Source: Bryum argenteum (taxonomy: Eukaryota > Streptophyta > Bryopsida > Bryales > Bryaceae). Taken from it: a stretch of 64,000 nucleotides of DNA. Position 1 is the first letter of the stretch, and each line of letters begins with the position of its first letter. The stretch is from contig CM073322.1 in assembly GCA_037043015.1 (NCBI GenBank), positions 19,851,601 to 19,915,600 on the forward strand, written 5' to 3'. Both the position numbers and the translations under genes were made by a program. This document shows positions 31,664 through 43,450 of the stretch, in pieces. The notes under the pieces are model-generated. The model ran no database searches and was not told the origin of the DNA. It was given only the letters and a program-made list of their open reading frames with translations.

Positions 31664-34243
31664 TCAGTCCTGGCACGGTGTTCTGGCTGGTCGCCGGTCG
31701 GGACGAGTCTGTTCCTCGTGGCGGTTGTTGTTGTCGGCGTGGTGGGGGCGATTGTCGTCAAATGATCGGGATGGCGCGGCAATGCCCCTATGTAGCAAGC
31801 GTCGATTTCGGATGGTGTTGGCGTGTTCATGGACATCGTGGGATCGTCTTACTTCAAAGATCTTGTTACAACTGACACCGCACATCGCATCGCTAGCCGT
31901 GTGATCTGTAAAGCGTTGTGCTAAATCCGGGTGGTTGTTGAAGTACTTTTGAACTTCATCGTGTGCATCCTGGTACTCCTCATCGGCATCGCTGTCATTC
32001 TCAGGTTCCACATGCCAGGTGTTATCATCCGATAGCTGAATCAACGCCTGTCGGTGAGATGCAAATGAAATTTTAGGAGTTACCGGGGTTGATGGCTGTG
32101 CCGTGGATGTCGTTGTGGATGTCGTTGGGTGTGCTGGTGACTGCTCCTTCTCCTCTGCTACCCTCGGCGATGCCTGTGGTGTCTGCTTGGTGTCGGTAAG
32201 GTGTTCCGGGATGTGCACGCGATCCTGCAATTGCTCCAATGGCATGTCCATACCCTGACCTTCCGCCTCGGTGCCTGTGATGTCCTCCTGCGCCATTATT
32301 TCGGGGAAGTCTGGTGCCGCGACGCGCGTCTTTGTGGTGAGTGATGGTGTCCGGTGATCGTGGTATCCACCGTGGTCTCCGTGTGGGTAGGTTTGTGTCA
32401 TCATGGCCGGATTCTTGCCATTCTCCTCGTAGTCCGCGTTTAACTGCAATTTTGTGAGCGTCTCCTCGATGCAGGCGGCCACCATGTTGACTGCAATGTC
32501 GTCCGTCTGTGGGGGATCCCGTTGGATTGCCCTAAATAAGATCTCCCCCAATACTGCCGCGGCATCGTGGACCCAAGCTTGCTTGTTGGCTTCGAAGTTT
32601 TCTTCCTCGATAACCAAGGCTCTGCGCCGGTCCTCCAAACTCTGTGCCTCAGGATTTGATGGATTTGTGTCGATCAAATTCTGGCACTGCTGCCGCAGCT
32701 GTTCGTTCTGCGCTTTCAGGGATATCAATTGCTCTTTTGCACCGTCCCTTTCCTTAGTGACTCCTTCCAGCTTGAATGTCACCGATTGTATGTCAATTTG
32801 TTTGGCCGCGAGCTGGCTTTGTAGTGTCTGAGCAGCACGGTTAGCCTCCTCCACCTTTTGTATGGCCTGACCTAACTCCTCCTCCTGCTTGCGCAACCGT
32901 GTGTGCAGGTCTTGCGTAGTCTTGGAGTATCGGTCCTTCTCATCTTGTAGCTGCCGCTGTTGTCCTTCGGTAGCGTGCAAGTGCCGTAGAACCTTGTCCA
33001 CACAGGTTGCCATAGCCGACGCCTGAGCCTCCAGTTGGTCCGCCAGTGTGTCGGTGGAGGGTCCCTCGTCATCTGTCCGCTGCCTCTTGTGTGTGCTTGG
33101 TGCCGCGGTGTCCCTGATAGGCTTCATCGGTGATGGCAGCTTCCTGCGTTGTATCTCCACGAATGTTGCCATCGGTGGCAACTTTCCATTCATCTTGTGG
33201 TACTGCAGATACCGCATGATGTAGGTGGACAGAAAAGGTCCGATGGGGCTGGAGTAATCGGTGAATCTTTGATGATTTTGCAATTCAAGGCGTAGGTGAT
33301 CCTCGAAAAGCATGCCCTAGTTCACCTTAGCTCCGGCATCTGCGAGAAACAGCAGCTCCAATTGTGCGGGCAACACGTAATTGCAGTTGCACCGACAGTA
33401 AATCTGACTGATGATGCCGCGGATTCGTGAAAACCACGGCTCCTTCAGCATGGCTCCCACAGCGTAGGTGTCGTAACCCTTCTCCCTTGGTTCCAACCCC
33501 GGTATCCTCTGCGCAATGTCAGACTTTTGGAAACCGCAGTCTTCGGTCCACTGTGTGATGCCGGTGCCGTCCCACCCATATTGGTGGTATAGGTACGCTG
33601 CAGAGAAATGCACCTCCACGCCATCCACGGTGCCGGTGGGGTAAGTTCCTCCGCAGCTCTGAGGCTTCATGGTCTCCACGAATTGCCTGCAATGGTTCAC
33701 ATTGAGCTTCCAAGTCTTCATATCCTCCCAAAATCGGTGAAGGCCTGTGTTTTGTGTCCACACACCATCGATTCTACTGCGCCAATCGAGGAGGTGCCTC
33801 GGCATGAAGAAGGGCGCCTCTGGCTTCGGTTTCTGCGGAGTCAAACTGCGTGAAGCCATGGATACCGTGGGCAAGCACCGGATGGAGGAATTGCGTAGCT
33901 CAAACTGCAAGGACGAAGGCTGTAGAAAACAAAGGCGGCGCGGCAAGGAGGCACGAGGAGTGAGGCAGTGAGGCGCTGTGTAAGGTCGCGAATGAGGGCA
34001 GTGAGACCTCAACGGCCTTTTGATGTCCTCGGTTTCCGCGGTAGTGGGAGTAAAAGGCGGCTGAGTGGAGTTTATGACTGTCAGTGACAATCGGCCAAAG
34101 GCCATTTCGGCGGCGGTAGATGGCTGCTGATGGTACCCTCTGGCTAGTGTAGGCCTTTCGAGGAGGTCTCCTCCTTGGGCGATATTTTCCTCGGTGTCCC
34201 TGTGATGATTACAGTATGATGTCGTTGTGTCGAAATAATCCAC
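31664..34243 (-). pseudogene. Extra ORF after pol in the Ty3 element (coiled-coil protein)
   Basis: Two open frames (33317-34243 and 31664-33313) are in the same phase and separated by one TAG, so they were one ORF of about 860 codons. The N-terminal half contains a compact region (GVWTQNTGLHRFWEDMKTW through YHQYGWDGTGITQW to IYCRCNCNYVLPAQLELLFL). The middle, from about codon 380, is a long heptad-type coiled coil (RKQEEELGQAIQKVEEANRA). The C-terminal third is polar and acidic. It sits between pol and the 3' LTR, the position of additional ORFs in several plant Ty3 lineages. I do not recognise a domain with certainty. A structural or host-interaction role is only a guess. Confidence 0.7.
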
Positions 34244-34393
34244 TTGGACATGGTTTAAATAAATAAGGGGTAGGCTTGCCCTCGTATTATCTCATGCATC
34301 TTTGGTCTCCACAGGTTTGTTGAATCGGTGAGATCCTGATGTGGATTTCGTTCTTTTGCTTCCGTGACAAACAAATTTTGTAGTTGACCCGCA

Positions 34394-36307
34394 CTAACAG
34401 TTGGTCGTTGGTCCGGAATGGTGGAATGATATTGTTTTAATTTTCTTTGCGTTGACAATAGTTGCCTGGCTGTCATAGTTGTCGTTGTTGACCAAGAGGA
34501 CGGTATTGTTTGGCAAAACTAATTGCACTCTGTAGGGTCCGTGCCAAATTGTTCCTAATTTGGATTTCCTAATTTTTGGATCTCTTGGACACCATAGTAC
34601 CATATCTCCTTTTTGAAACACCCGCGGGGGTTTAGTACCTTGGAAATACTTGGCACTCAGTTCTTGTCTTCGAAGGATGTTGATCTTGGCATCTCCACGG
34701 AATCCTTCGAGTTTATGTAGGTCTTGTATACGAGCTGCCAAAATGCGGTGAGGCTGATAGTCCCGAGGTTGTATGGATTGGAATGTGGGTACAATATATT
34801 ATGTCGGTAACAGCGGCTGTACTCCGTAGACTAACTCGAATGGGCTGTATTGGGTGGCTGCTTTAGTAGCCACCCGGTAGGCCCATAGTGCTGCGGGCAA
34901 GCAATCATCCCAGTCACCCTGGTTAGCCATCACAAATTTGCGCAGCATGGTCAAAATGGTTTTGTTGGTGGATTCTGCTTGTCCATTTCCTTGAGGATAG
35001 TAAACTGTACAAGTCCTGTGTTTGATGAGATGGTTGTCCATAAGATCTTCGATGACTGCGTTGACAAAATGGGTGCCTTGATCTGAGATAATCTCCAAGG
35101 GGCACCCGAAGCGGGTAATGATGTTTTCGTAGAGAAAAACCGCGGTTACCATTGCCGTATTGTTGCGTAAAGGTTTTGCCTCTACCCATTTGGTAGTGTA
35201 ATCCGTGGCTACCAAAATATACTTGTACCCCTGCTTTGTGGTTGGTTTAATTGGACCGATAAAATCCAGTCCCCATCGTTGAAATGGTCCCAACGGTGGT
35301 ATCGATTTGAGTGGTACTTTTCCTTGATGCTGAAAATTGGTGGTTGCGGTTTGGCATACGTGGCAATTTTTAATGTATGCGTGGACATCTTTGTGTAACG
35401 TGGGCCACCAATATTTGGCAGCAAGTATTTTGTGAATTGTTGTGTTTGGTCCTTGATGTCCGCCCGCGGGGCCAGCGTGGAGACTATCAATGACCTGTTG
35501 TTGTTCCTCGGTGGGTACGCAGAGTCTGAGTTCCATATCCGCACCTTTTCGGTACAGTCTATTGTCGATCACTGTATAGGGTAGCGTGGTTCGCACAAAA
35601 CTGACCTTTTGGGTGCCTGTTATCCCATGAGGAATCAGTCCTTGGCTTAAGTAAGCCATGATGTCCTGTCTGTAATCGGTCGGTGCTTCCGTGGTATCCA
35701 TGGAGGCTTGTACTGAAGCAGCTTGTATATATGGTTCATTAAATGAATCATCTATGCCTTCTTCGGTAGCATTGGTGTCGCGGGAAACATAGTCTGCGAC
35801 GATGTGTCGTTTTCCTGGCACAAACACTACCTCGAAATCGTATTCCATGAGAATCATGATCCACCGAGCGACTCTTCCGGTGATCAAAGGTTGGTTCACC
35901 AAGTAAGATAGACTATGATGATCTACCATGAATCTGAACTTGTTTCCTAACAAGTAATGTCGAAACTTCTTGACTGCGTAGACCATCGCTAACGCTTCTC
36001 TCTCCGTGGTTGAATAATTTCGTTCTGCTTGGTTTAACAACCTGCTAGCGTAGGCCACCGGTTGATCATGTTTGCCGTTGACATTTTGTGCCAACATAAC
36101 GCCCACGGCGATCTTGGAGGCATCTGTGTGGACGTGGAAGGGTTTGGCCCAATTAGGTGCCAATAGTATCGGTGCCTGTGAATATGCTTGTTTTATTTTA
36201 TCCAACGCTGTCTGGGCTGCCGGGGTCCAGTCTCGGGGGTAGGAATATCCGGCATGGTTTAAGGCAGCTATCGGTGCCGTCAGGTGTGCTAGCTTTTCGA
36301 TGTACAT
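34394..36307 (-). pseudogene. pol: Ty3 RNase H and integrase region
   Basis: RNase H is visible as FHVHTDASKIAVGVMLAQ and VDHHSLSYLV. The integrase has an HHCC zinc finger (HAGPAGGHQ... to CHVCQTA), the catalytic triad context LDFIGP, ISDQGTHF and GQAESTNK, and a C-terminal part with HGPYRV at 34394-34741, which lies in a different frame from the core. A TAG at about 36313-36315 separates this block from the RT just before it. The product would copy and insert the element's cDNA. Confidence 0.92.
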
Positions 36308-36316
36308 TCTGTTGAA

Positions 36317-37585
36317 CTATGAGATGCCGAGCAATCTTTGGACACCTTTTTGATCTTTGGGTGGAGTCATGTCTAGGATATCCTGGATCTTGGAGGGGTC
36401 CGGGAGTTTGCCATATTTGCAAACAATATAACCTAAGATGACTCCTGCGAAGAACAGAAACATGCACTTGTCGGCATTTAGGCTAACCCCGTTTTCTCTG
36501 CATGCCTGAAAAATTTGTCTTAATTGGCTAACATGGTCTTGCATTCGCCCGTACACCGTGCCATCATCTAGGTATATGCGGAAGAATTTCTTCAAGTAGG
36601 GACGAAAAATCAACTCCATGACTCGTTGAAATGTCATGGGTGCGTTTTTTGCTCCAAACGGCATTCTCTCGAATTGGTAAGGACCCCACTCCGTGGAAAA
36701 CGCGGTTTTGCTCTTGTCTTGTTCTGCCATGGCGACTTGATAATAGCCGGAAAAACAATCTAGAAATGAGTACATCTCATGTCCCGCTACTTCGTCAATG
36801 ATTTCCTCCATGTAAGGTAAAGGATAATGATCCTTTTTGGTTGCCGCATTAAGTTTACGAAAGTCCACACAGATTCGCAAGGCGCCATTCTTTTTGGGAA
36901 TGATGACCATCGGAGACAGCCATGGTGCCGAGTCTACCGGTGATATGAACTTGGCATCGAGCAGCTTGTCTAGCTCTGTTTTGACTCTGGCAGCGTAGTT
37001 TGGATTCATGCGGTACCTGCGTTGTTGCACTGGGTGAGCATTGGGCACTAGATCGATGGTGTGTTCGGCTATATTCCTCGGTATCCCCTTCAAGTCCTAG
37101 TGTGTCCAGGCAAAAATATCCTGGTATTCCTTGAAGAGAGCTATGGTTGCCTGTTTGATATCATAAGGTGCGTCGGCGTTGATTTTGACATTCTTTGGTT
37201 CATTTTTGGTACCAAGGTTGACCAACTGTACCTGCTCTGTGGAGCCATGTGTCCACCCGGTTACTACCTTGTTACTTAATGCTTCGGTTGCCGGAGTTTT
37301 ATCAATGATGACGCCTTCGGAAACCTCGGTGGTGAACCTGGGAGGAATATCGAGGGTATCTTCTTCTGAGACCACGCTGGCCAAGTGAATTTCTGCCAGC
37401 GGGATCAGATCGGGGTCGGCGTGGAACACCAAGGCTTCTTGCTCGTGCGTGAGACCTCCCCCCCAGGCTGTACCAGCCTGATTCCTGATCTGTTTGACTC
37501 TTTCTCTAGTGATGCACCGTCCCACGGAATAATCATGGTTTTCCGTATCTTGGTCGATATGATTTACGCCCATCATGAATTGCAT
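36317..37585 (-). pseudogene. pol: Ty3 reverse transcriptase and linker
   Basis: The RT has KKNGALRICVDFRKLN, YSFLDCFSGYYQVAMAEQDK, FERMPFGAKNAPMTFQ and the catalytic RIYLDDGTVYG, so the active site is present. One TAG at about 37094-37096 divides the linker (37097-37585) from the RT, and a second at 36313-36315 follows. Apart from these two stops the frame is conserved, indicating a copy that died recently. Confidence 0.92.
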
Positions 37586-38261
37586 TCATGTCCCTTAACC
37601 AAGGTCGGCCCAAAATCATAGGGAAATTGCTGCTATCCGGCATGTCGATGACAACAAAGGTTGCCGGTGTAGAGATTCCGTGAGTAGTGATGGCTACGGT
37701 GGACAATATCCCCAATGGAGTCACCGGAGCATCATTTGCCATCCTTAAGACGAACTGGGCTGTTGTTGGGTGTGGCAGTCCTAGCTGCTGACGTAGGTGA
37801 TTGCTGATAACATTGACTCCGGAGCCTCCATCAACTAATACATTGGCCAATTGGTGCTGTCCCAATCGGACATGTATGACAGCGACATCGGTGTCTATGG
37901 TTGTCGCATTAATCTCTACGGTCGTCGTGGCGTGGTTGTAAGTTTGTGCATATTTTTTGCGGTATGTTTGCAATTCCGGGCTAATCTTCAACAGATCGGC
38001 TAATGTAATACGGACATCGGTTTTTTCTAATACCTGCTGCAGGTCTGGAACCACCGCTGTTTCCAAGTCGTTTTGGATTTGTATTCGCAGATTGTTTAAT
38101 CTTTCCCAATGTTGTTCTGCGAAAGGCTTGCGATGTTCTATGACATGCTTGTCAGCTTTCTCCAAGTTAGCTTTGGATCTGGTGGTTACCGCGGCAATGC
38201 TTATGGTAGCCACGTTGGTGCCGTGGACTTCTGTAAGTGTCACTCCCCCTTCATTGTCCAC
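37533..38261 (-). pseudogene. pol: Ty3 aspartic protease region
   Basis: A retropepsin-like active site is visible as VLVDGGSGVNVIS, and the typical second landmark as PMILGRPWLRD. The frame differs from gag before it and from the linker after it, so one junction may be programmed (gag-pol) and the other a mutation near 37,560. Confidence 0.85.
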
Positions 38262-38295
38262 ATTAGCGTCGATCTTTGCGGATCGTGCCTTGGTT

Positions 38296-39396
38296 TCAGC
38301 GGTGGCACGGGTGTTGGCCTGGGCGTTGTCTTAACACCGGGCATTGGCCTCGTCGGTGGTGCGGGGATCCGCATTCCCAGCATCCATCATTTCGGCCAGG
38401 TTGGAACGCGTCCACGTCGACTTCTTCTGGATACATGGATGCTGCTTTAGTTCGCGTGGGCCGAGTATCTTCCGTTCTCGCGGGGGCATTGGAAAACCAA
38501 CAACGTCCTGCATGTAGTTTGCCGCAAGTCGCACATGGTGTTGTTGTCGCCCGGATAGGCACCCTCGTTGTTGGTAGCGGAAGCAACGGTGTCGGTGTCT
38601 TATCAAGGACGCTGAATTCCCTGCTGATGTCGTTGGCAGCAGTGAGTATGTCCTGTAACGTTCTAACACCGCGGATAATGATGCCTTGTTGTATCCACGG
38701 TAGCAAGCCCTTTTTAAACCATTCGCATAGGTAATCTTCTTCAGGTCTTTGACTGAGTTTGTCGGCCAGCTGCTTGAATCTGTCATAAAATTTGTCGACA
38801 GGTTCGTTTCTTTCTTGCTGTATGTTTCCTAAAGCTCGAAGTATCTCCGAGCTTGTTTTCAGCTTTCGGAATTTTTGTAAGAAACTTCGTTCCATTTCGT
38901 CCCATGTTGGTAACAAGTGCTCGGACTCGAAATCGATGTACCAATTGATGTGGTTACCTTGGAGCGTGGTTCCGAAGATATTCTGTAAGTCTTCGGTGCT
39001 GGTGACACCGTTGGTCCGCGCTATCACCTTAAATCTGCGTACGTGCCAATCAGGGTCACCGGAGTCGTCGAAGACTGGGTAAGGTATCTTTGGCAATTTG
39101 ATGAGCCGGTCTCTTTCTCTAGAGGCCATAGAAGCGGCCATGGCTGGATCCATCGGTGGTAGCTGTGATGGTCCGGCCATGGTGGCAATAGGTGGGACAG
39201 TTGTAGAAGTTCCCACTCCTTGGAGATAGTGTGAGTTTAGCAATTCGATCTTGGCATTGGTGGCGTCGTTTTTGGCTGCCAAATCTGTCATTTGTTGTTT
39301 CATCCACTGGAGCAATTCTCTCGTGGTATCCTGGTCATCTTGTGGTGCGGCCTCTTCGGGTTCCGCAGTTTTCTCGGTTGCTTTTCGCGGAGGCAT
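38296..39396 (-). CDS. gag: Ty3 gag polyprotein
   Basis: An intact 366-residue ORF begins MPPRKATEK and carries the retrotransposon gag core (PYPVFDDSGDPDWHVRRF, INWYIDFESEHLLPTWDEM, RNEPVDKFYDRFKQLADKLS) and a CCHC zinc knuckle near the C-terminus (CWECGSPHHRRGQC). It forms the particle that packages element RNA. It ends before the protease frame, which is shifted. Confidence 0.93.
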   Translation of the reverse strand: MPPRKATEKTAEPEEAAPQDDQDTTRELLQWMKQQMTDLAAKNDATNAKIELLNSHYLQGVGTSTTVPPIATMAGPSQLPPMDPAMAASMASRERDRLIKLPKIPYPVFDDSGDPDWHVRRFKVIARTNGVTSTEDLQNIFGTTLQGNHINWYIDFESEHLLPTWDEMERSFLQKFRKLKTSSEILRALGNIQQERNEPVDKFYDRFKQLADKLSQRPEEDYLCEWFKKGLLPWIQQGIIIRGVRTLQDILTAANDISREFSVLDKTPTPLLPLPTTRVPIRATTTPCATCGKLHAGRCWFSNAPARTEDTRPTRTKAASMYPEEVDVDAFQPGRNDGCWECGSPHHRRGQCPVLRQRPGQHPCHR

Positions 39397-39449
39397 TGTC
39401 TCCTGTTTGGTTTCTTTCCTGTTTCTTCGGACTGACTCAACATTCCATC

Positions 39450-39465
39450 CCCAGCATGGTCGCCA
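39450..39465 (-). other. Primer-binding-site candidate of the Ty3 element
   Basis: Three bases inside the 5' LTR the minus strand reads TGGCGACCATGCTGGG. A start with TGG is expected of a site pairing with a tRNA 3' CCA end. The priming tRNA was not identified. Confidence 0.6.
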
Positions 39466-39468
39466 AAA

Positions 39469-40234
39469 TGTTGTTCTGGGTTAACGAGGGATGGAATGCT
39501 TTACGAGCTCAAGGCACCGAAGATAGCTTTTTTCTGTGATTTTTGAGGCAATCGGTAAGGGGGGGGTGGGTCGTGCCCCGTTTAAGCCAAAGCGTCGGAG
39601 TTGACTTTTGTGGCGCCGATTGAGATCGCTTGAATACGAGACCACGGTTCCTTCGATCCACAATGGAGGTGGGTGGTAGTCACGAGTGTTACATCGTTGG
39701 TGGTGTGAAACCCCAAGCCCAGGTTACCGAGTCTTACCGAGGTCATTTTTCCTGGTTCGGTATTTCGACAAGGCAACGGAAGAGACCGCGCGACCAAAGA
39801 AAGCCGGGGACACCATGGACACACAATCAAGTAGGAGGTTAGGGTTTAACCGAGGTTGTCTATCGGAATCCTCGGCAAAGATCGAGTGAATGAGAGAGAG
39901 AGGGAATTCGAATACAAGCATGGGAGAGAAAAGCTTGGCTCTTGGCCTTTGTATTCAAAACATCAGATTCAAGATACATGTGAGTGTGTGCTCAGTGTAT
40001 GGCGAAACTATGCTTCTACGGTGGCTACCCAAGAACGCTCTCTCCTATTTTCTACTTCCTTTTATACTACGACTGCCGCGGATATCTTTGCAACCAGACG
40101 GTGCCCCTTATCGACTGCCGAGGCATCTGCAGTTAACTGCTGGTGCCTCCGCCGAATTTGCTGAGCTATCCCTGTTGCCGCTGTTGCCTCCGCTCTGGCC
40201 GCCGTGGTTACCCGATGACGTCAGTCGGGTAACA
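39469..40234 (-). repeat. 5' LTR of the Ty3 element
   Basis: Pairs with 30856-31623. The minus-strand TATAAAAG at 40059-40066 is the likely promoter box for genomic RNA. Confidence 0.93.
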
Positions 40235-40356
40235 GTATTGTTTAAGATAACTCTTTTAACATAGTTTAATTATTCCTCCTATTTCTCCACTGACTTAGGT
40301 GCAGCTAGAAACCCAGAGTTTTCCTAAGGCTAATTCTCTCTATTCGACACCGGTTG

Positions 40357-42894
40357 CTAGGATGAGCCCCCTTCCACTTGCGCTCCACCCTCTTCCATAG
40401 TGGCTCGTGATGTCTCCACTTCTTCCGTAGCCTCATTTCTCCGGGGTGGCGTTGCCTCTTGCTCCTCCGGTCTCACCTCCTGTGTCTCTTCCGTTCCCTG
40501 GGCTACCGGATCCCTTGAAACAAGTGCCGGCACTTCCTCAATTTCCATTGGTGCCAGCTTTCGGTTGGTGCCCATGGAGGTGTGAGTGTCTCCCTCTCCG
40601 GGGTAGCTGCCTCCCTTGGATCCGCGTGAGGTAGGGCTTCTAGCAGCCTACTAGTGAGCGTCTGGAATTCCTTTAGGCATTGGTTAATCCCCACCGAATG
40701 CCTCTGGAGTAACTCTGCCGATTTGGGCGACTCGCTGATGCCTGTCCGGGCGTCGTAGAAGGTTGCCTTTGTCTAGGCTTCCGCATCCAATTGCAGCATC
40801 TTCATGAGGGACTGCAACACCGTCCTGTCGATACTGTATAATTTTTGGATTGCCTCCTCCTAATTCCGCACAGTCTTCCTTAATGCCTCCACCTCCGGAT
40901 GCACCTCCGTCGTCGACGACTCCGGTTCGCACTGGACTCCTATGGTGGTCTTTCCCTTCGGCTGGGCCCTTCGCTCCAATTCTGCTTTCTCGGCTCGCAG
41001 CCTCGCCACCTCTTTCTGCCATTTTTCTACGATCTTTGGATACCGCTCCACGTTGGACGTCCGGAAGACGCGTTCAAGCCGCTCCAGCGAGGTGAACAAC
41101 TGCCGGTTGTCCTGCTCCACCTCATCCATTGCGAGCCAGATAAGATTGAGGATACCCTCGCTGGGGATTCTGTAGTATGGTCAAAGAAGGGTTGGGGTTA
41201 GAGCCCCCGTCCCGGGTGTCCTCGTACCCTGGTGAAACGACTCCGGAGCCACCTCTGCTACCGGTGTCGCAGAAGTTGGAGCATCCACCTGCTCCGGTGA
41301 AAGGGGTCGAGGAGGGGTAGCCTCCTCAGCAACGTTCTTCTCCTCGGCTTTGAGCAGCCTTCTCCTCACTTCAGGTCGGGGCTGACTCTCCGGTTCGGGC
41401 TCCTCCACCGGAATCGGCTACGGTTCCTGCATCGGAGTCGGGTCCGGGCTCGGTTCTCGCTCCACTTCTATGCTCCAAGCAGCTACCTCTGGGCTGGCCG
41501 ACCTCTCCCTCTTCCTGGCTTTGAGCTTGATGTTGGGCAACCTCCCCCCTAGAAGTCCCGCCTCGGGCGGTGGAGTCACCGGCTCAACTCCGGCATAAAC
41601 ACCCGGCCTAGTACCTGAGCCGGACGCTGCTTGTGCCGTCGGAGGGGCCCGGATGGAAGAACGCATTCTACCATACCCGGTGGTGTTCTTCCTTCTCACC
41701 CCTCCCCATGGCCTCTGACGTCGGGGAGGGGTCTCTTCCTCGTCTTCCACATCCTCCTGGTCGTCCTTATCCTCGGACTGATCTCTACCAGCCTCCACTA
41801 TGGCTTTGGCCCTTCTCATCTCGGCCCTCGTTCTCTGGATGAGGGAGGTGTGTTCTTCTTCCTCTTCCTCCTCCTCTTCCTCTACCGGATTCACCCGTTC
41901 CTCTTGTTCTTCGGCTTCTTCTCTTCTTCATCTGCGTTCGGCATGAACACGGTTGGCACAGCCCTGTGTGCCGGGGTAGCAGGCACCGGGTTCACCTCTT
42001 CTCTCGGGGCAGTCATCCGGGGGGGGGGGCGTTGCTGGGCCCGGCTTGGTTCAGCCCCGTTTCCTTCTTTTGCCCACCAGCCGGCTGCGGGGATCCCTCC
42101 AAGTCGCTCGGCCGTACTCCTTCTTCCTCCCCTTCTGACTCCGAGGAGATATCTTCATGGGGGTCTCCGGACAGCATGGGCTGCTTGTCGCTACAGTAGA
42201 ATACCTCCCGATCGGTGAGGATGCCGAATCGGGCGTACAAATGAAATAGGAAGGGGGCCAGGGAGCACCCCTTCTGGTTGCCAACATTGGCAATCTCCCG
42301 CTGCACCACATCGCTGATGATGTGATGCCATCCAACTACCTGCTTACCATCATAACTTCACAGGATGGACTTCATGAGCTTGATGGTGCAGGTTGTTGGC
42401 TTATCCGGGCTGAGGATGGGCACCAGAAACCGGAGTAGTTGCCTCTCCCGGTCGCTTTTGCACTCATCGATGGTGAAGCCATTCTTCGTATCATTTGTCC
42501 TCCGGAATTGATTTCGTAGCCCTTCATCACCCTTAGTCTTGATATACTCCACCGGGGAGTCTGAAAACCGGTAGGTTGCCCTCCAATGGCGCGGCTTCTA
42601 CTTCTCCGGCTTCCCCCGTAGACGATGCATCACGAATTGCTCCGGAAACTGCTTGTTGACCGTCTCCTCGATGATCATCTGGTCGGACACGTCCCACGGA
42701 AGGTCGAAAAAGCCGGCGCACCCCATCCGGAGGAGGTCCTCCTTCGACTCCGCTTCGTGGCGCAGCGTCTGTGGGAAGTTCGGCTTCACCGTCTTCAAGG
42801 GAGTTGGCTTCCCCACTCGCCACAACTCCGCGTCTTTCTTCCTCGGCATTACGTCCATGCTACTCCTCTCTCTGCGCTCGAAATTACTCGCCAC
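40357..42894 (-). pseudogene. Second long retroelement-type ORF, broken
   Basis: Successive minus-strand blocks (42598-42894, 42358-42597, 42013-42357, 41418-41894, 41181-41408, 40684-41129, 40357-40575) form one degenerate protein of about 800 residues with stops near 42598 and 42358 and frameshifts later. The N-terminal third is folded-looking (GCAGFFDLPWDVSDQMIIEE, CTIKLMKSIL, KGCSLAPFLFHLYARFGIL). The rest is Glu/Pro-rich and low complexity, with a polyglutamate run at about 41850-41880 and a coiled-coil patch. It resembles in layout the extra ORF of the neighbouring Ty3 element, and may be the equivalent ORF of another family. No pol adjoins it. Confidence 0.5.
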
Positions 42895-43237
42895 ACCCTA
42901 AGCTACCAGACTCCTTCCGGTAGAAACCCTATCTCCCGGAACCCTAACTGTACTCACTAATCGTCTCTTCTCTCCGGTGTACTGAGCGCATGACAATATT
43001 TGAGAGCTAAGAATGCGCGAATCAAAACTGGAATGGCCAAGAAAAGTGGCGGCAGCGCTCAAAAGCCTTAATTCGGAAACCTCCTCTCGAGACATCATTA
43101 CTCCGGCCTCGAGAGGTACACCGGTCTTTCTTCCGGGCACGAGTGAGCCGCCGTTGGTACTCACGGGCGCGCGCGAGAATTCCGGCCGTTCCTCCGGGTC
43201 GAGCGATCGCCCCGGTAGAACAACCGGGTCACCCGGA

Positions 43238-43244
43238 ATTTATA
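43238..43244 (-). promoter_or_regulatory. TATA-like box upstream of the second long ORF
   Basis: CCCCTATAAATTCC on the minus strand lies about 340 bp before the first Met of the 40357-42894 ORF. The region between is rich in CCGG words and could be an LTR or promoter. Confidence 0.45.
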
Positions 43245-43450
43245 GGGGAAAACCGGATTGGGAACAGGATACTCCGGTAGGCTCTAGAATCCACTAAGAC
43301 CAACCAGATTAACCACAACACCAAAATACTATCTACAGACCGATTTTAGCTATCCGGTCTTTATTTCCAAACACTAAAACTAACATTTAAACCCTAAAAA
43401 TGCAATAAAAATAAAAATATTGGAGAACATGGTTCGACACATTGAACCTA

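Larger units (their letters stand above)
30856..40234 (-). mobile_element. Full-length Ty3/gypsy LTR retrotransposon
   Basis: Two similar LTRs (30856-31623 and 39469-40234) bound a minus-strand element of 9,379 bp flanked by GTATT target duplications (30851-30855 and 40235-40239). It has a primer-binding-site candidate, a polypurine tract, gag, protease, RT, RNase H and integrase in Ty3 order, and an extra long ORF between pol and the 3' LTR. No chromodomain was seen. Two nonsense codons and a frameshift in pol, plus one nonsense codon in the extra ORF, make this copy non-autonomous. The LTRs differ at scattered sites and small indels, so the insertion is not brand new. Confidence 0.95.
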
